Shown here in pieces: positions 46,289-58,275 of a stretch of DNA of 64,000 nucleotides. Location of the stretch: assembly GCA_022605405.1 (NCBI GenBank), contig JABYQQ010000008.1, positions 1,240,001 to 1,304,000 of the forward strand. Direction: 5' to 3'. The DNA comes from Earliella scabrosa. Lineage: Eukaryota > Basidiomycota > Agaricomycetes > Polyporales > Polyporaceae. Position 1 is the stretch's first letter, and every line of letters begins with the position of its first letter. The notes beneath the pieces are model-generated. The model saw only the letters and a list, made by a program, of their open reading frames with translations. It was not told the DNA's origin and ran no database searches. Position numbers and translations under genes: made by a program.

Positions 46289-49021
46289 CTATGTCCGTCG
46301 ACTTGCGGTACGGCGAAGATTGTAGGCCGAAGCCGTGCGCGAAGACGCACCACGCCGAGTGCGGTTCCCGCGAGTGCGAACTGGAACTACCCGCGGTGCT
46401 GGCAGATCCTCCGCCGATTCCTCCTCTTCCGCTGGTTGCTCCACCATCCGTCCCTTACCCTTCCTATCTCCGTTGAGCCTGGCCCGCTTGGCAGCGGGTC
46501 CGGCCTCTGCGTTCTTGCCCTGATCGTCGTCGCCGTCGCTCGCTTCTGCGTTGAAATTGGGAGCAGGGATCGTTTGGACGTGCGTAGAGCGCGCCATCTC
46601 CAGCTGGTCGCCGACCTTGTCGTTCTTCGGCCACGGCCGCTGCAGCTGCGCTTCCAGGAGTTTCAAGAGAGCGTCGTGGCTGTCGAGGCTGCCGGCCGAT
46701 TCTTCACTGTGACTGTCATCGACATCGGCTCTCTTGTGAATCTTCCTCATCTCGTCCGAGATGTCGGGATCGTCGTCATTCGGCAGCAGCTTGACATAGC
46801 GCGCCTGGAACCACAGGAGCATTGCAGCCAAGATCGCGTTGAGGGGGGTTTTGGGGACATCCTGATCACCTTTGAACGCATAACGTTTGCTCTTGGACCC
46901 CCGGAGTTCACCGAGTCGCATAGCATTGCGCTTGTCCAATCCACAGCAGTAGCGGTCCTGGAACTGGAACTGGTCGAAGTAGTCGAACATGGTGATTTGG
47001 AGCTGCTGACAGGAATGCCGGAGGTAACGCAGCCCGTTGTAGAGAGTGACGTGGAAGAACGACTCGAGCTCGTCTGCGATCCTGACGGGCTCGTCGGGGT
47101 TGTCGAGGATATAAGCAGAGGCGAACTGCCATGTTCCCTGCGAATGACAATGAATGAGTTGAATGCATTCAGAGTGATCGCAATACTTACCGTTCGCACA
47201 GGCTGGCGGGCTTTGTCGTCATCGGCCTCCGTGAGCGGCTTCGATAGCTCCCAGTCTGCAAGAATGCCCTTCCAGACGACGCGTAGTACCCCATCCTCTT
47301 CCCGGACGACGGTCGGACAGATAAGCATGTTGCCCGCGCTGATGTCCCGATGGATGATCTTCGCACTCTCCACTGCTCCAGCGTGTGCTAGATCAGAAGT
47401 GTCAGTATCTACGCAACGGAGGTGAAGAAGGGCGCGACTGACCCTGAACGCAGTCGCGGAGGATCGAGACAAACTGTTTGCCTGTCTTGAAGTCGCACAG
47501 CGGCAAGCAGACTTCCTCGACTACAACGCGGTAATGGCGGAAAGGTCGGATGAGATTCTTGCCCCGGTTGACGAACGCATTGGGGGAGATCTGCTCGCAA
47601 ACAGGACGGTCCTTCTTATTCTCCTCGGCATCACCCTGGCGGTCGTCGGCCTTCCTTTTCTTGCCACGTGGTTCCGGTGTCTCTGGTTTGGTAATCAATC
47701 CGGCCGCATGGAAGTGCGTGGCGGTAACTTGGTCTAGTTCACCGTCGCAGACAATGGTGGGGATGTTGGGCACGCCAGCCGCGCGAAGCTCACGCAGCAC
47801 TTTGCCTTCCGTGTCGACGTTCTCGTAGTACGGCCGCCACGCATCCTTGAGGAAGACGAACCGATTCCCAGACACGTCCCAAGCTATGAACCCTCGAGTT
47901 CCACGTCCGGACATACCAGGAGCGACGAACAGCGGCTGGCCCGCAAGGAAGAATCGGTCACCGTCCGGAGTTGGGACGCTTAACCGGTAGCGACAGGAGG
48001 GATCTTGAATGGATGTCCGCCATGCGTCACGTGTGAAGACGAGAGTGTAGGGTCCTTTCGACTCTGCGGACACGACCGTGCCTTCGACCTCCGAGACGTC
48101 CGTCGGGCAAGGCAGGGCGACTTCGTCCATCTTCGCAAAATGCTCGTCGTCCTCGGTGAGGGGAATGGCCGTGGGGTCGAGACCCTGCTCCTCGCGAGAG
48201 AGAAGCGAAAAGCCATAGAGGAGGTCGCGAAGACGGGCGCGGTCGTCGATGTAGTCGAAGGATTCGGTGAAGATCGTTCCACCGCGATCCCAACGCGTCA
48301 CCCGGATCTTGCGACCGTTGACGAGGAAGAGGAAGGCCGCAGTGCGGTGCTGACAGGCGAACGAATGAGCCACGTAGTTGGTGACTTGGCCACGGACGTC
48401 TTGGCGCGTCTCTGAAGCGCCGTCGTCCTCGGTTTTGTCGTCGTAGGGGTCGAGGTGGCCGGCCGCTTTCCTCTTGAACTCCAGTAGCGCGCGGATGGCC
48501 TCCCAGTGAGGACGACCGTCGTCAGGAAGCTCTGACTCCACGTAGAACCCCCCATCCACCTTCGACCTCTCCGCGTCGCCCGGATCCCATCGGTCCTGGG
48601 ATAGCCCAAGGCGGAAACCAGGGCATGGCCCTTTCGCGTTCTTGGTGGTTGGGTTCAACCACGCGGCCTACACGCACGGTTAGGCGACGCAGGGGAGGGG
48701 GGTGGTTTGAGAACTCACCCATGCTTCAGCGATCTCTCGCTCGGTGGTTGCGTTCATGATCCGGTCGACGATCTTCTGTGGCATGACGCGTGGTTTGGGG
48801 GCAGTAGAGCGTCGTTTGACGAGTGGGAGGAAGAACCCTTGGAATAAGTCGGTTTTGATCTGGATACCCATGTGTGCGTTGCTTTCTGCTTGCTCTTTCC
48901 TCCTCTCCTTGGCTTGAGGTCGGTCGGTGCGGTACTGGGCGTAGCCGTTGTTTTTGACTTGTAGAGGGGTGTACTTAGCTTCTGGAAGCGGGCAAGTTTG
49001 AGCGGTGGGGTGAGTCGCCAT
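46289..49021 (-). CDS. FunK1 fungal-type protein kinase, copy 5 (intact partner of copy 4)
   Basis: A FunK1 kinase of 857 residues from four exons (49021-48719, 48667-47443, 47387-47191, 47137-46289). It is the full-length relative of kinase 4. It starts MATHPTAQTCPLP and keeps the N-terminal AESNAHMG stretch shared with kinase 1. Motifs are CPGFRLGLSQDRWDPGD, VDGGFY, GRPHWEAIRALLEFKRK, GRGTRGFIAWD, FLKDAWRP, HRDISAGN at 522-529, ADWELSK and GTWQF from 576. The tail holds PAAKRARL as a possible nuclear signal, an acidic stretch EEEESAEDLP, and a basic end finishing TASRRT. No disabling change was seen, so it is probably the functional member of the pair. A TAAATA-type element lies about 60 bases upstream of the start. 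It is head to head with kinase 6. Confidence 0.93.
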
Positions 49022-49307
49022 GGTCAGAGAGCAGAGTCAAAAGGCAGGCAGCATACCTAAATAGTAGCAGGGGACGGGTATTTATGTGCGCTTGGAACTT
49101 TGCCGCCCGTCCTGATTGCGGCCACCGAATGTGTTCCCGAGACGTCAGCTTTGGGCGGACAATTGGTACTGCAGCGTGACTTACAAGTGTAGCTCAACAA
49201 GCAAAGCTATTGTCGGAGTGTCAATTGCGCAGTCTACGGTCAATGCGCGGGGGGAAGGCAAGATGCAAGTGAGGCGGGTGGCACCGTCGCAAAGCGAAGT
49301 TCAACAA

Positions 49308-49323
49308 GCGTGACTGGTCACGC
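49308..49323. promoter_or_regulatory. Perfect palindrome GCGTGAC-TG-GTCACGC upstream of kinase 5
   Basis: Two perfect 7-base arms around a 2-base spacer, about 290 bases before the kinase 5 start. The same 7-mers occur before kinase 1 (other arm order) and kinase 4. Confidence 0.45.
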
Positions 49324-49560
49324 GGCGCCACAAAGCGCCAAAGCCTTATGACTCACTCTCTAACCAGTCGCTCCTCAAATCAATATTTTGCGTTCTCTGG
49401 CACGTAATATGTGACTCCAGCCCTCTTCAAGTGTCTATAAGCGGCATTTCAAACACACAGGATTGACTGAATTCATGAATGTGTTGTGGGCCCATCATCT
49501 GCAACTCCGTGGCCCGTGGCCTCGTGCAATTGTACATTGCCACGCGGGCAACACGCGGGC

Positions 49561-49574
49561 GTGACTGCTGTCAC
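49561..49574. promoter_or_regulatory. Short inverted repeat GTGAC-N4-GTCAC upstream of kinase 6
   Basis: Five-base arms, 126-139 bases before the kinase 6 start. It resembles the core of the palindromes near the other kinases but is short enough to arise by chance. Confidence 0.3.
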
Positions 49575-49699
49575 TAAGACGCCTAAAAGCGAACAATCCA
49601 CTGCGTCTCAATTCTTAAGCCTAACCAACACTGCGTCCTGAAGGCTTCGCTCTCTTGTCCCTAGGAACAGACGTTCAGTTGACAACACCGGCGTAAGAG

Positions 49700-52096
49700 A
49701 TGCTATGTCTACCCATCCGCAAATTCCAATCCACGTTCATGCCCATACCCGGCGCCGGCCCGACCCCGACTCCCGGGAAGCCCTCTCAGGCCCGACCGAC
49801 AGTGAGGCCCTTCGCTTCCATTAACCGTTTTACCCATGCGCGAGCCGTATCAGCCAAGTTTGTGAGTGGTTTGGCTTGTCTGGGTGATGCTTGTGCTAGG
49901 TGCTGACTTCTCTTCTCACTAGATCGAACTGGTTAACGGAAGCGCAGGCAACGAACTCTGTCCTGGATACCGTCTTGCGCTCTGTCAGGACCTCCATGCC
50001 TCTGAAAAACATACAGTTTACTGCGCATGCTACCCCGCGACCTATAGACGACCGCACTGGCATCGACAACGGGCGCTGTTCATATTCCACCCCGCCGGCG
50101 ACGATGCGTTCATCAACACCATGCACGACCCAAATCCTCAGGCTTTACAGCAGAATGAACTCTTCAGAAAGGTTGCTTCGTACGTTGACCGTAGCTGCGC
50201 GCACCAGCACCGCACCGCCGTGTTTGTGTTCCTCGCGAACGGCAGCAAGATGCGCGTCACTCGTTGGGACCATTCCGGTGTTATATTCACTCCCGCCTTC
50301 GACTACACCGACCGCTCCGATCTCCTTTGCGACCTTCTCCGGGGCTTTTCGTTGCTCACCGCGGAAGGTCAAGGCCTCGATCCGACCGCCATTCTGCTCA
50401 GTCCGACGGATCCAGACTACGCCGCAATGACAGAAGCCGCGAAGATCCTGCAGTCTGATCTGTCCGAGGAGGAGGGCACAACAGTCGAACTCGAGCTGGA
50501 GGACGGCGAGTTCTTCGTGTTCAAGTTCCAGCGCACGATGTTCGCAGACTCGCTCAAGGATCCCACTTGGCCCCGCTACAAGCTTCTCGTCAAGGATCGA
50601 AACCGTGGAGATCGCTACTTCCTCGTCGGCAAGCCGTGCTTCTCGGCTCCTGGCATCATTGGTCGGGGCACGCGTGGGTACGCTGCCCTCGACTGCCAAA
50701 CACAGCGCATCGTGTTCTTGAAGGACACTTGGCGACGTTCATATGACGGCGTTGAGCAGGAAGGCCGGGTGCTGGAGAAGCTCGGCGCGGCTGGCGTACC
50801 CAACATCCCCACGCTGATCTGCCACGGCGACCTTGGGCAGGAAACGGAGTTGTCGAAGCACTGGGCCACACTCACCCGCAAACGCAAGAGCAGGAGGAAT
50901 GCCCGTGGAACTGCAGCAATTAGGGTCCAGCCGGTCCGCAAAGCTGCGATTGGGAGGAAGAGCGCGGTGCAAACTCCTTCGCAGGGCACATCTGTGCGCT
51001 CATCTTCATCAGTCCCTGAAGCGTGTCCGTTCCAAAAACTGCTTCACTATCGTCTCGTCGTAGCCGAGGTCTGCTTCCCCCTGAGTGAGTTCAAGTGCGG
51101 GAAGCAGCTGATATCGGTTGTCAACGATTGTATTCTCGGTAAGCATTGGCATTCTCTGCAGTTTGAGCACGTCGTGCTGATATGTTCCACGTGCATAGCA
51201 CATTGGAGGGCGGTCGAATCACCGGAGAGGATCCTCCACCGCGACATCAGCACTGCCAACATCTTAATCCTACCCACGGTGGTAGCCGATGGGGAAACAG
51301 GACAGCGTCGTGTCGTGTGGAAAGGCGTCCTCACGGATTGGGAGCTGTCAGAGAGCTTATCCGATGAGTACAAGACGGACGTTCAGGGACGACCGCCACA
51401 TATAGTAAGTCTCCCGCATCATGTTCACTCGTCATCCCCCACTGAAAACCATCTCAGGGGACCTGGCAGTTCATATCCTCACTTATGCTCGACCAGCCCC
51501 AGTCACCGCCTTGCATCGCTGACGATCTCGAGTCTTTCTTCTACGTCATCGTCTACAGCTGCATGCGCTACTTCAACAACAGCCTCGACTCCGTCTCGCA
51601 CTGCATGAGCGAGTTCTTCGACTCGGCCACTGCAATGGTGCACGGCGGGTACGGATCCGGGATGCCCAAACGCAGCGCGCTTCGAGCCGGCTACATCAGT
51701 TTCCGGTTGGGCACGACCTTCAAGGTCTACCTCAAGGACGGGACCCAGACGCACCGCCTCAGCTTGCTCATCCGCACGCTCCTACACTGGTTCTGCGCTC
51801 GCTACGCGCTGATCGGCGTGGGACCCTCGGAGAACTTGTCCGATGCTGCCGAGGAGTCTGAGATTGAGGACGACGATATTGCGCGCATTCGCAAGATACG
51901 GAAGGAGCAGGAACGGGGGAACGTGGACGAGCTCAAGGAGCGCGAACGGAACGTCACCACCCATGGCGCGGTCTGGCGGCTGCTCGACTCGAGTCTGCGC
52001 ATGTCCTGGCCAGAGGACGATAAGGTTGGTGACAGGCTCGTCGACGATGAGACAGGGAAGACGGAACCTCCCACCAAACGGGCAAGGAAGAAGTAA
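49700..52096 (+). CDS. FunK1 fungal-type protein kinase, copy 6 (divergent member)
   Basis: A FunK1 kinase of 740 residues from four exons (49700-49861, 49923-51138, 51199-51404, 51458-52096) with the shared intron positions. The N-terminal part keeps CPGYRLALCQDL and RRPHW but has lost the VDGG aspartate region (now YCACYP) and the EFK triplet (now IFH). The kinase core is GRGTRGYAALD, FLKDTWRRSY, VEQEGRVLEKL, LHRDISTAN with HRD at 473-475, TDWELSE and GTWQF from 529. The HRD arginine and catalytic aspartate are present, so the kinase part may be active. The middle linker is strongly basic (RKRKSRRN) and the tail ends PPTKRARKK, both possible nuclear signals. Two ATGs (49700 and 49739) are in frame; the first is used here. 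Confidence 0.92.
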
Positions 52097-53020
52097 ATTC
52101 ACGTTGCTAGGGTTCCCGGCGATGCTTGAACAGAGATGTAACCAGATGAATTGAATAGTTGGATGTAGACAGGATGGTACCGTATGCACAATCATGTTAC
52201 CAACGTTTACGATTGAGTTACGCCGGTGCACCACAGCCCTCTTTAAGCTTGAGGCTTCGTGGTTATCCCAAGTTATCGGCCATCATGGGTACTGGTACTA
52301 CATATACTTCGGCCTGACAATGTTCTGGCACCCTCATGATGGCGGAAATCGAGGTCTCTCGACCCCAGGCTCACTGGAGCACGGGCAAGGCCTAGTATTC
52401 GCGAGGCTTCTTGCGTCGACGGTCCCGCCCGAACCAGAGCCATGTTGCAATCGTTGCACTGGTGTGGCGTGGGTTCGCTTCAGGACCTGCGTCGTACATG
52501 TGTAATTAGTATGAGTCCATGCATGATGGTTTCGCTGTGGTCTAGGCTGTAGACGACTCGGACGACAAACGAAGATGTCGGACGGCAGCCGCATTCCCGG
52601 GTTGCTGGCGGCACCGAGTCCGTCAGGTTGCTGACGAAGCACAATCATAGGGTGGGTTGTTGAGGACGCCAGCTTCGGTCACGAACCTCGGGGATTGTGA
52701 ACGCTCTCCGTGGACGAGAAATCAAAACACCGAATTTGAGCAAGGCGGCGGAATATGTATAATCAACCAGCTCGCCTCGTTCCGACAGCCCGCGCCTGTC
52801 CCCGACGTCCCCCTGTTCGGGCGGGCAAGAAGACAAATCGCTGACTGCGCTGGGCGGGGTGAGCCAACAACGTCAATATGCGCACCGCGACGGTGCAAAA
52901 TCTACTTGTCACGCTCCAACCTGATCCGTAGTATATGAACGACCCTGCGACGGACGTTGACACAGCCATATACATACCTCCCATAACCACCACAACCGAC
53001 TCCCTCCAGTACCACATACC
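52097..53020. other. Intergenic stretch between kinase 6 and NmrA-like gene
   Basis: Contains the 3' region of kinase 6 and the NmrA-like promoter. CACAGCCATATACATACCTCC-type leader sequence lies just before the next start. No gene recognised. Confidence 0.5.
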
Positions 53021-54261
53021 ATGTCTTCAGTTGCCATCGTTGGTGCAACCGGTAGCCTCGGCCAGTCGAAATGATACCTTTGCCTACGATGGCATGCGCT
53101 GCAGCCGTCGCTGACCAGTTCGATTGTAGGCCAAGCCATAACCGAGGCGTTCTTGACGACCGTCCGCTCCAACTTCCCGAATGTCCGCATCCTGACCCGC
53201 GACCCCTCTTCCACCACCGCGCAAGCACTGAAGAGCAAGGGTGCGGAGATCTACAGGCTGGACGACAGTCCCGAGTCGCTCGACAAGGCCTTCGAGGGAG
53301 TGAACGTCGTCGTCAGCGCGCTCGCCAACGGCATGACAGACGAGTTCACGCTCGGCCTCTCCGACGCGGTGGCCAGGAGCAGCGCCAAGCTGTTCTTCCT
53401 CAACGAGTTCGGATGGTGAGTGCCCCCCTTGCGGCGTAGGTGTGACTGCGGACATGGCCAACGATTGACACTCGCCCCGACAGCGAGCACCCCAAAAACG
53501 ACTTCCCGGGGTACGACTTGCCCGACTGGCGCAACAAGAAAGAGACCGCCGTGCGCTTCCGGTCACGGGCCAAGGGCAAGAAGGGAATTCGGCTCTTCCC
53601 CGGGCTCTGGCTCGACACTTCGTTCACCTACGTGAGTGTCTAGCGCATGCTCTTGTCGGCACGTTCGGACTCGTTGACTTGACTTGCCCTCTCCCCTCCA
53701 GCCGATCGGTAAGCACCCGACCTGTCACCGCGCTCCAGCACCGTCACTGACCTCCATGCGCACCTACCACAGTGGGCATCAACCTCCCGGCCAACACGTA
53801 CACACCATTCGGCTCTCCAAAGCAGAGGGTCTCCTTTACCTCCAAGGAGGACATCGCGAAGGCGGTCGCCCGTTTTGCCGTGCTCGGCCTCGACCCCGCG
53901 ACGGCGGAGCAGGTTCCCGAGGAGATACGCATTGCGGCGAGCACGGTCGACTTTGAGAAGATCCGTGATCTTGTGGCGCGAATCAAGGGCGTGGAGAAGG
54001 GCCCGATCGTCAGCAAGGATCTCGTGGCGGAGAAGGCTGCGCTCAAGGCGAACCCAGGCCTAAACCCCTTGGGGTACTTGCAGTGCGTGTCCAGCCCTAT
54101 GCCGCAAGAGAATAGACGCTGACGTGCGAATGAACAGGGTGGTCATGGGCGAGGGTAGGCTGGACTTCTCCAAGGATAACTTGAACGAACTTGTCAACCC
54201 TGGCGAGAGCCTGTGGAAGTGGAAGACGGTGGAGGATCAGATCCGGGAGCTGTCAGCGTGA
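53021..54261 (+). CDS. NmrA-like/isoflavone reductase-like NAD(P)-binding protein
   Basis: An NmrA-like member of the atypical short-chain dehydrogenase group, predicted to bind NAD(P) for redox sensing or small-molecule reduction. The first exon encodes MSSVAIVGATGSLG, the glycine-rich dinucleotide loop. Later exons give QAITEAFL, FPNVRILTRDPSST, LDDSPESLDKAFEGVNVVVSAL, KLFFLNEFG, CEHPKNDFPGYDLPDWRNKK, and after further introns GINLPANTYTPFGSP and KEDIAKAVARFAVLGLD (read as separate blocks). The C-terminus gives NPGESLWKWKTVEDQI. Two odd joins are needed. The first intron (about 53061-53128) has no usable GT and fits best as GC-AG. A 7-base micro-exon (53702-53708) restores frame between the TSFTY exon and GINLP. 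About 300 residues. Confidence 0.85.
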
Positions 54262-54826
54262 GCTTGAGCCGACATAGTGCCCTTGATGTACACGTTAGCG
54301 CTGCCGTAGAATATCAATCCAGACACAGCTGTTGTACTATACCTGCTGGCCTCACCATGGTGGATGAAGTGGGACATGGCACGGATTTTGATCCGGGGAT
54401 GGGGAAGGGGGCATTCGTACTGAGCGTGAAAGATAGTGTACGTGAGGGACGATGGTAAGGGATTTGTCTCACGCGGGCATTATGAGTGCCCTTGAGACAC
54501 TGGAAGGACTACAGGGAAGAGCACGAGGACGAGGAAAAGGTAACTTGCTTGCATGCAGGGCGCAATGATTGGTCCGGGGGCGGGATGCCAGGACGTACCT
54601 GCTCTGCGGTCATTGCGGGATAGCCCTGCATAGCTGGCGTTTTCGGTCTGTCTGACTGGCCAGAGTCCAGCGTGCGGACTGCGATGAGAAGCTCTGTAGC
54701 CACTAACGATGGGAGGCGGGACTTCACAGAGACAACATCCCAAAAGGAATACCATCGTGGATTAGGGCCAAGTACAAGTAGTGGGGATAGCCGTGCGATG
54801 AGAGTGGTGTATGGCGTCGTCTCCGT
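54262..54826. other. Intergenic stretch between convergent NmrA-like and mS33 genes
   Basis: The 3' regions of two convergent genes. No coding signature. Confidence 0.5.
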
Positions 54827-55197
54827 CTACCGTTTCCTGGACATACGACGACTCTCGGCTACCGAGACGCGTTAGTTGAGAGCAGCCGTGATTGACGATA
54901 CGACGCACCCTCTGACTTGGCTTTCTTGGGCGCCCCCTTCCCTCTCCTCTTTTTCTCCTCCACATCTGCCAGCCGCTGGTACTCATCCCAGTCTTGGATT
55001 TTAAAGCCGCCGCCCATGCGGTTGAAGCGTGCGACAGTGATCTCTTCGGGATAGTAGCGAATCATGGAGGGGCCACGTAGACGTGCGCGCAGGTATTTCG
55101 CCCCGGTGCGGACAGATGTTGGGTTGTAGGACGTTTGGAAGATCTCACATCGTAGACGTGTGAGCGCAGCAAGTCTGGAGGGTGCCACGGAGGCCAT
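54827..55197 (-). CDS. RSM27: Mitochondrial small-subunit ribosomal protein mS33
   Basis: Mitochondrial ribosomal protein mS33 (yeast Rsm27). The first exon starts MASVAPSRLAALTRLRCEIFQT, then SYNPTSVRTGAKYLRARLRGPSM and YYPEE, the family signature, and ends KKRRGKGAPKKAKSE (read as separate blocks). A GTGCGT donor inside the next codon and an AG acceptor before CCGAGAGT give a second exon, AESRRMSRKR, and a stop at 54827-54829. Without this splice the frame would read a short unrelated extension to about 54859. The total is about 107 residues, normal for the family. It is divergent from SUV3 with about 330 bases between starts. Confidence 0.9.
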
Positions 55198-55528
55198 TGC
55201 GACGTGGTGGTAGTCTGAGGAGAGGGTGAAGTCGGAGAACGGTGGTGAGTAGGCTTCTCGATTTGGCAGGCGACGGCTTGCGATCCTAACAACAACAAAC
55301 AACGCCTGCTCCCGGCGCTACTGTTGTGGCCAGCACTGTGCAGTCTGCTCCGTTCTCTCGTGCATCGCCCGTTTTCGTCTGAATCTTCGCGACGGCAGAC
55401 TAGAAGAGGAGAGAGGGACTTGCTGGAGTGGGCTATTGGTGAGTCCATTGTGCTTCAGAAACGCGCTAGCGTTGACACCCTGTAGACTCGGCACAACTCA
55501 GTGCGGCTGCACACTGCTAGTCGCGCTT
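55198..55528. promoter_or_regulatory. Shared divergent promoter region of mS33 and SUV3
   Basis: Two nuclear genes for mitochondrial gene expression diverge from this about 330-base region. GC-rich, no clear TATA box. Confidence 0.5.
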
Positions 55529-58037
55529 ATGCTCCGAATTCCTCAAATTCTCCGCGTGCAATGTCGACACCACGTGTATCGTTCTGCTACTCCCACTCAG
55601 CCTCACCATGTTCGCGGAATAAGCAAGCGAGTGTCTCGCCCACGCTCTCCAGAACGTCGCCCGTTTCCCCGTGCCCCCCATGTCACAAGCTCCCATGAAG
55701 AAAGCGCAGACACCTCTAGACCCCATATATCTCCCGACGATGTACCCGACTATCTGGTCCACAACGTTGCTTCGTGGTACAACACCTACGGTAGCCGGGT
55801 CACGGACAGACTCATCCGGTTTGGCCTCCCGAAAGCGTCTATCAGACCACTTATGAAGAAGTTCCTCAAGGAGGTACAGAATGACAATGTCTTCGCCGCC
55901 CTCAACTATGATGAGCAGCGGCTCGAACGGATGGCGAGGGATCTCTCCACGGACGGGACACATTCCCTCGACCAGTATTACACCAAGATGCTGTATGAGT
56001 GGGCTAGTCTACCCGAAGGCCGAAAAGCCCTCGAAGACGTGGTTCCTCCCGACGTCGTCGGCCGAATGGATGCCCTGTTCCACGCCGCCGACCTATCTCA
56101 CATAGGGTGGGAGTACGCTACCACGCGCCGCATGCCGAAACGCAAGTTCATCATGCACGTCGGGCCAACCAACAGCGGCAAGACGCACAACGCCCTCCGC
56201 GCGCTCGCGGCCGCGAAGCGCGGTATGTACGCGGGCCCTTTGCGCCTCCTCGCGTACGAGATCTACGACCGGCTCAACAAGGGCCAGATCATCCCGCTCG
56301 GGGCCGAGCCTGACCCGGAGGCAGAGCCCGATCCTCAAACCAACATCGACCTTGGAGTCGGTCCGGGGAAGAAGAAACAAGTGGTCGTCACCAAGACGGC
56401 CAACCCCAAGTACGCGCGCCAGTGCAACATGATCACCGGCGAGGAGCAGAAGATCGTCTCACCGGAAGCGCCGCTGCTCAGCTGCACGGTCGAGATGACC
56501 CCGTTCTCAACCGACTGGGACGTCGCGGTCATCGACGAGATCCAGTTGATCGCGGACAGGCAGAGGGGTGGAGCGTGGACCGCGGCTCTGGTCGGAATCA
56601 GCGCGAAGGAGATTCATCTCTGCGGTGAGGAGGCGGCTGTTCCCCTTGTTGAGGCCATAGTCCGCGACCTCGGCGACACGGTCGAGATCAATCGATACCA
56701 GCGTCTCACTCCCCTCGTTGTTGCAGACAAGAGCCTTGAGGGCGACTTGGGTAACGTCAGGAAGGGCGACTGCGCCGTCACGTTCTCCAGGACTGGCCTG
56801 TTCGAATTGAAACGCAGGATCGAAACGGCTACGCGATTGCGTTGTGCGCTCGCTTACGGTCGTCTTCCTCCGGAAATCCGGAGCGAGCAGGCTGCGCTCT
56901 TCAATGATCCCAAGAGCGATTACCACGTCCTAGTTGGGAGCGATGCTGTGGGAATGGGTTTGAACCTGTGAGTTATCCTATCACGATCTTCTGCCACTGT
57001 TGACGAACAACCCTCAGGAAAATCAAGCGAGTCATCTTCGAGACCGTTTCGAAGTTTGACGGAGGCTCCTTGCGCCCGTTATCTGTGTCCCAGATCAAGC
57101 AAATCGCTGGACGTGCTGGACGTTATGGGTTGCACCAGAAAGACTCTGTCGGTGTCGTAACCACGCTCCACCCTGGCGACCTGGACCTCGTTCGTCAAGC
57201 CCTGAAGTCGTCTTCCCCGCCGCTGCAGCATGCACGACTGCAGATGAACTACCAGTCATTCAGCAAGATTGTCCGTGCGCTTCCCTGGGAATGCTCAGGT
57301 GCCACCATCGCGGAGGCGTACCACTACGTTTCGAAAATGCCTCCACTGTTCGACTTCCAGGGCATAGTGGATCTCGCGCTGGCCTTCAAGTTCATCGACG
57401 GATACGTCGACACTCTCACTCTTCAAACCCGCTTACTCTTGCAAAACGCCCCCTGTCCGTGGCGTGACAATTTCTCCGTCGCGGGGGCCAAGTCGCTCAT
57501 GGACCTTTATCGCGATCACTTCGCTGTCTCGATCGAGAAAATGTTGCATCGCTCAAAGCTGCTCAAGAACCTCAACAAGGTGCTCGTACTCATGGAGGGC
57601 GAGCTCCCGCTTCCCTCCCACGCCGAAATCGTCACCCTCCTCAGCCAACTCGAGACCGTGCATAAGGTGGTGGTGCTCTACCTGTGGTTCACCTACCGGC
57701 ATGCGGTCGCATTCCCTGACCAGGCGAAGGCGTTCCAGCTGCGCCACCTGACGGAGCTCGCCATGGACTGGTGCTTAGAGGCGATGCAACAGATGCGAGT
57801 GAAAGCACCCCAGCCCGCTATCGCTGCCCGCAACGCGGTGCTCAAGCGGCGTCCGCTCGCCAGACCTGAGCCCACGGAAGGAAAAGTCGATGAGCAGGTC
57901 AGGGTCACTGACCCCGAACAATACACCTTCCTCACTCGCGAGAGGCTGCGTTCTGGTACGTCCCTTCTCCCTCCCATCCTGACTTGGCTGTCTCTAACAT
58001 TTGCGCAGAGGTCTTCACCGTCAGCATCGTGCGGTGA
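55529..58037 (+). CDS. SUV3: Mitochondrial ATP-dependent RNA helicase SUV3
   Basis: SUV3, the helicase subunit of the mitochondrial RNA degradosome. The ATG at 55529 opens an Arg-rich, acid-free leader (MLRIPQILRVQCRHH) typical of a matrix-targeting peptide; an upstream frame exists but has no ATG-led support. Motifs follow in order: GPTNSGKTHNAL as Walker A, GPLRLLAYEIYDR, CNMITGEEQ, CTVEMTPF, the DExH-type box VIDEIQLI, LCGEEAAVPLV, FSRTGLFELKRRIE, CALAYGRLPPEIRSEQAALFN, LVGSDAVGMGLNL, then after an intron VIFETVSKFDGG, QIAGRAGRYG and HPGDL (read as separate blocks). The C-terminal helical domain and SUV3 C-terminal region follow, including HRSKLLKNLNKVLVLMEG. A last short exon gives VFTVSIVR. 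About 800 residues, three exons. Fully intact. Confidence 0.95.
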
Positions 58038-58275
58038 GCTACGCTCGTCACCTCTTCACACCACGTGCGCCCATGTTTGCACCTCTTTGGTCGCCTGTCC
58101 AACGAGCACTCAAGTACGCGCGGCCGAACGACGTCCTCCCTTATCCTCAACCAACGCGTCGCTCGCCCGCCTTTCTCCATCTTCTTCCCTTCGCACTCGG
58201 TCAGGCTGGTCCGCCCGCACGTAGACTCGCCCCTTCGACAGCCTAGAACACACCACCAATACTACTACTAACGCC

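Larger units (their letters stand above)
46080..49375 (-). repeat. Right arm of the 3.2 kb inverted duplication
   Basis: The reverse complement matches about 31110-34315. It includes kinase 5 plus flanking sequence at both ends. With the left arm it brackets an 11.8 kb island holding the methyltransferase, YPT1, REV1 and receptor-like genes. Confidence 0.85.
49022..49699. promoter_or_regulatory. Divergent promoter region of kinases 5 and 6
   Basis: About 680 bases separate the two start codons. The left part belongs to the inverted arm and carries the palindrome at 49308-49323. A second, shorter inverted repeat lies at 49561-49574 nearer kinase 6. Shared control of the pair is possible but not shown. 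Confidence 0.5.

Noticed and set aside
54859..55302. A longer mS33 frame from 55302 to 54859 without intron
   Set aside because: The upstream part lacks a targeting-type or family sequence before MASVAPSRL, and splicing gives the basic C-terminus expected for the family.
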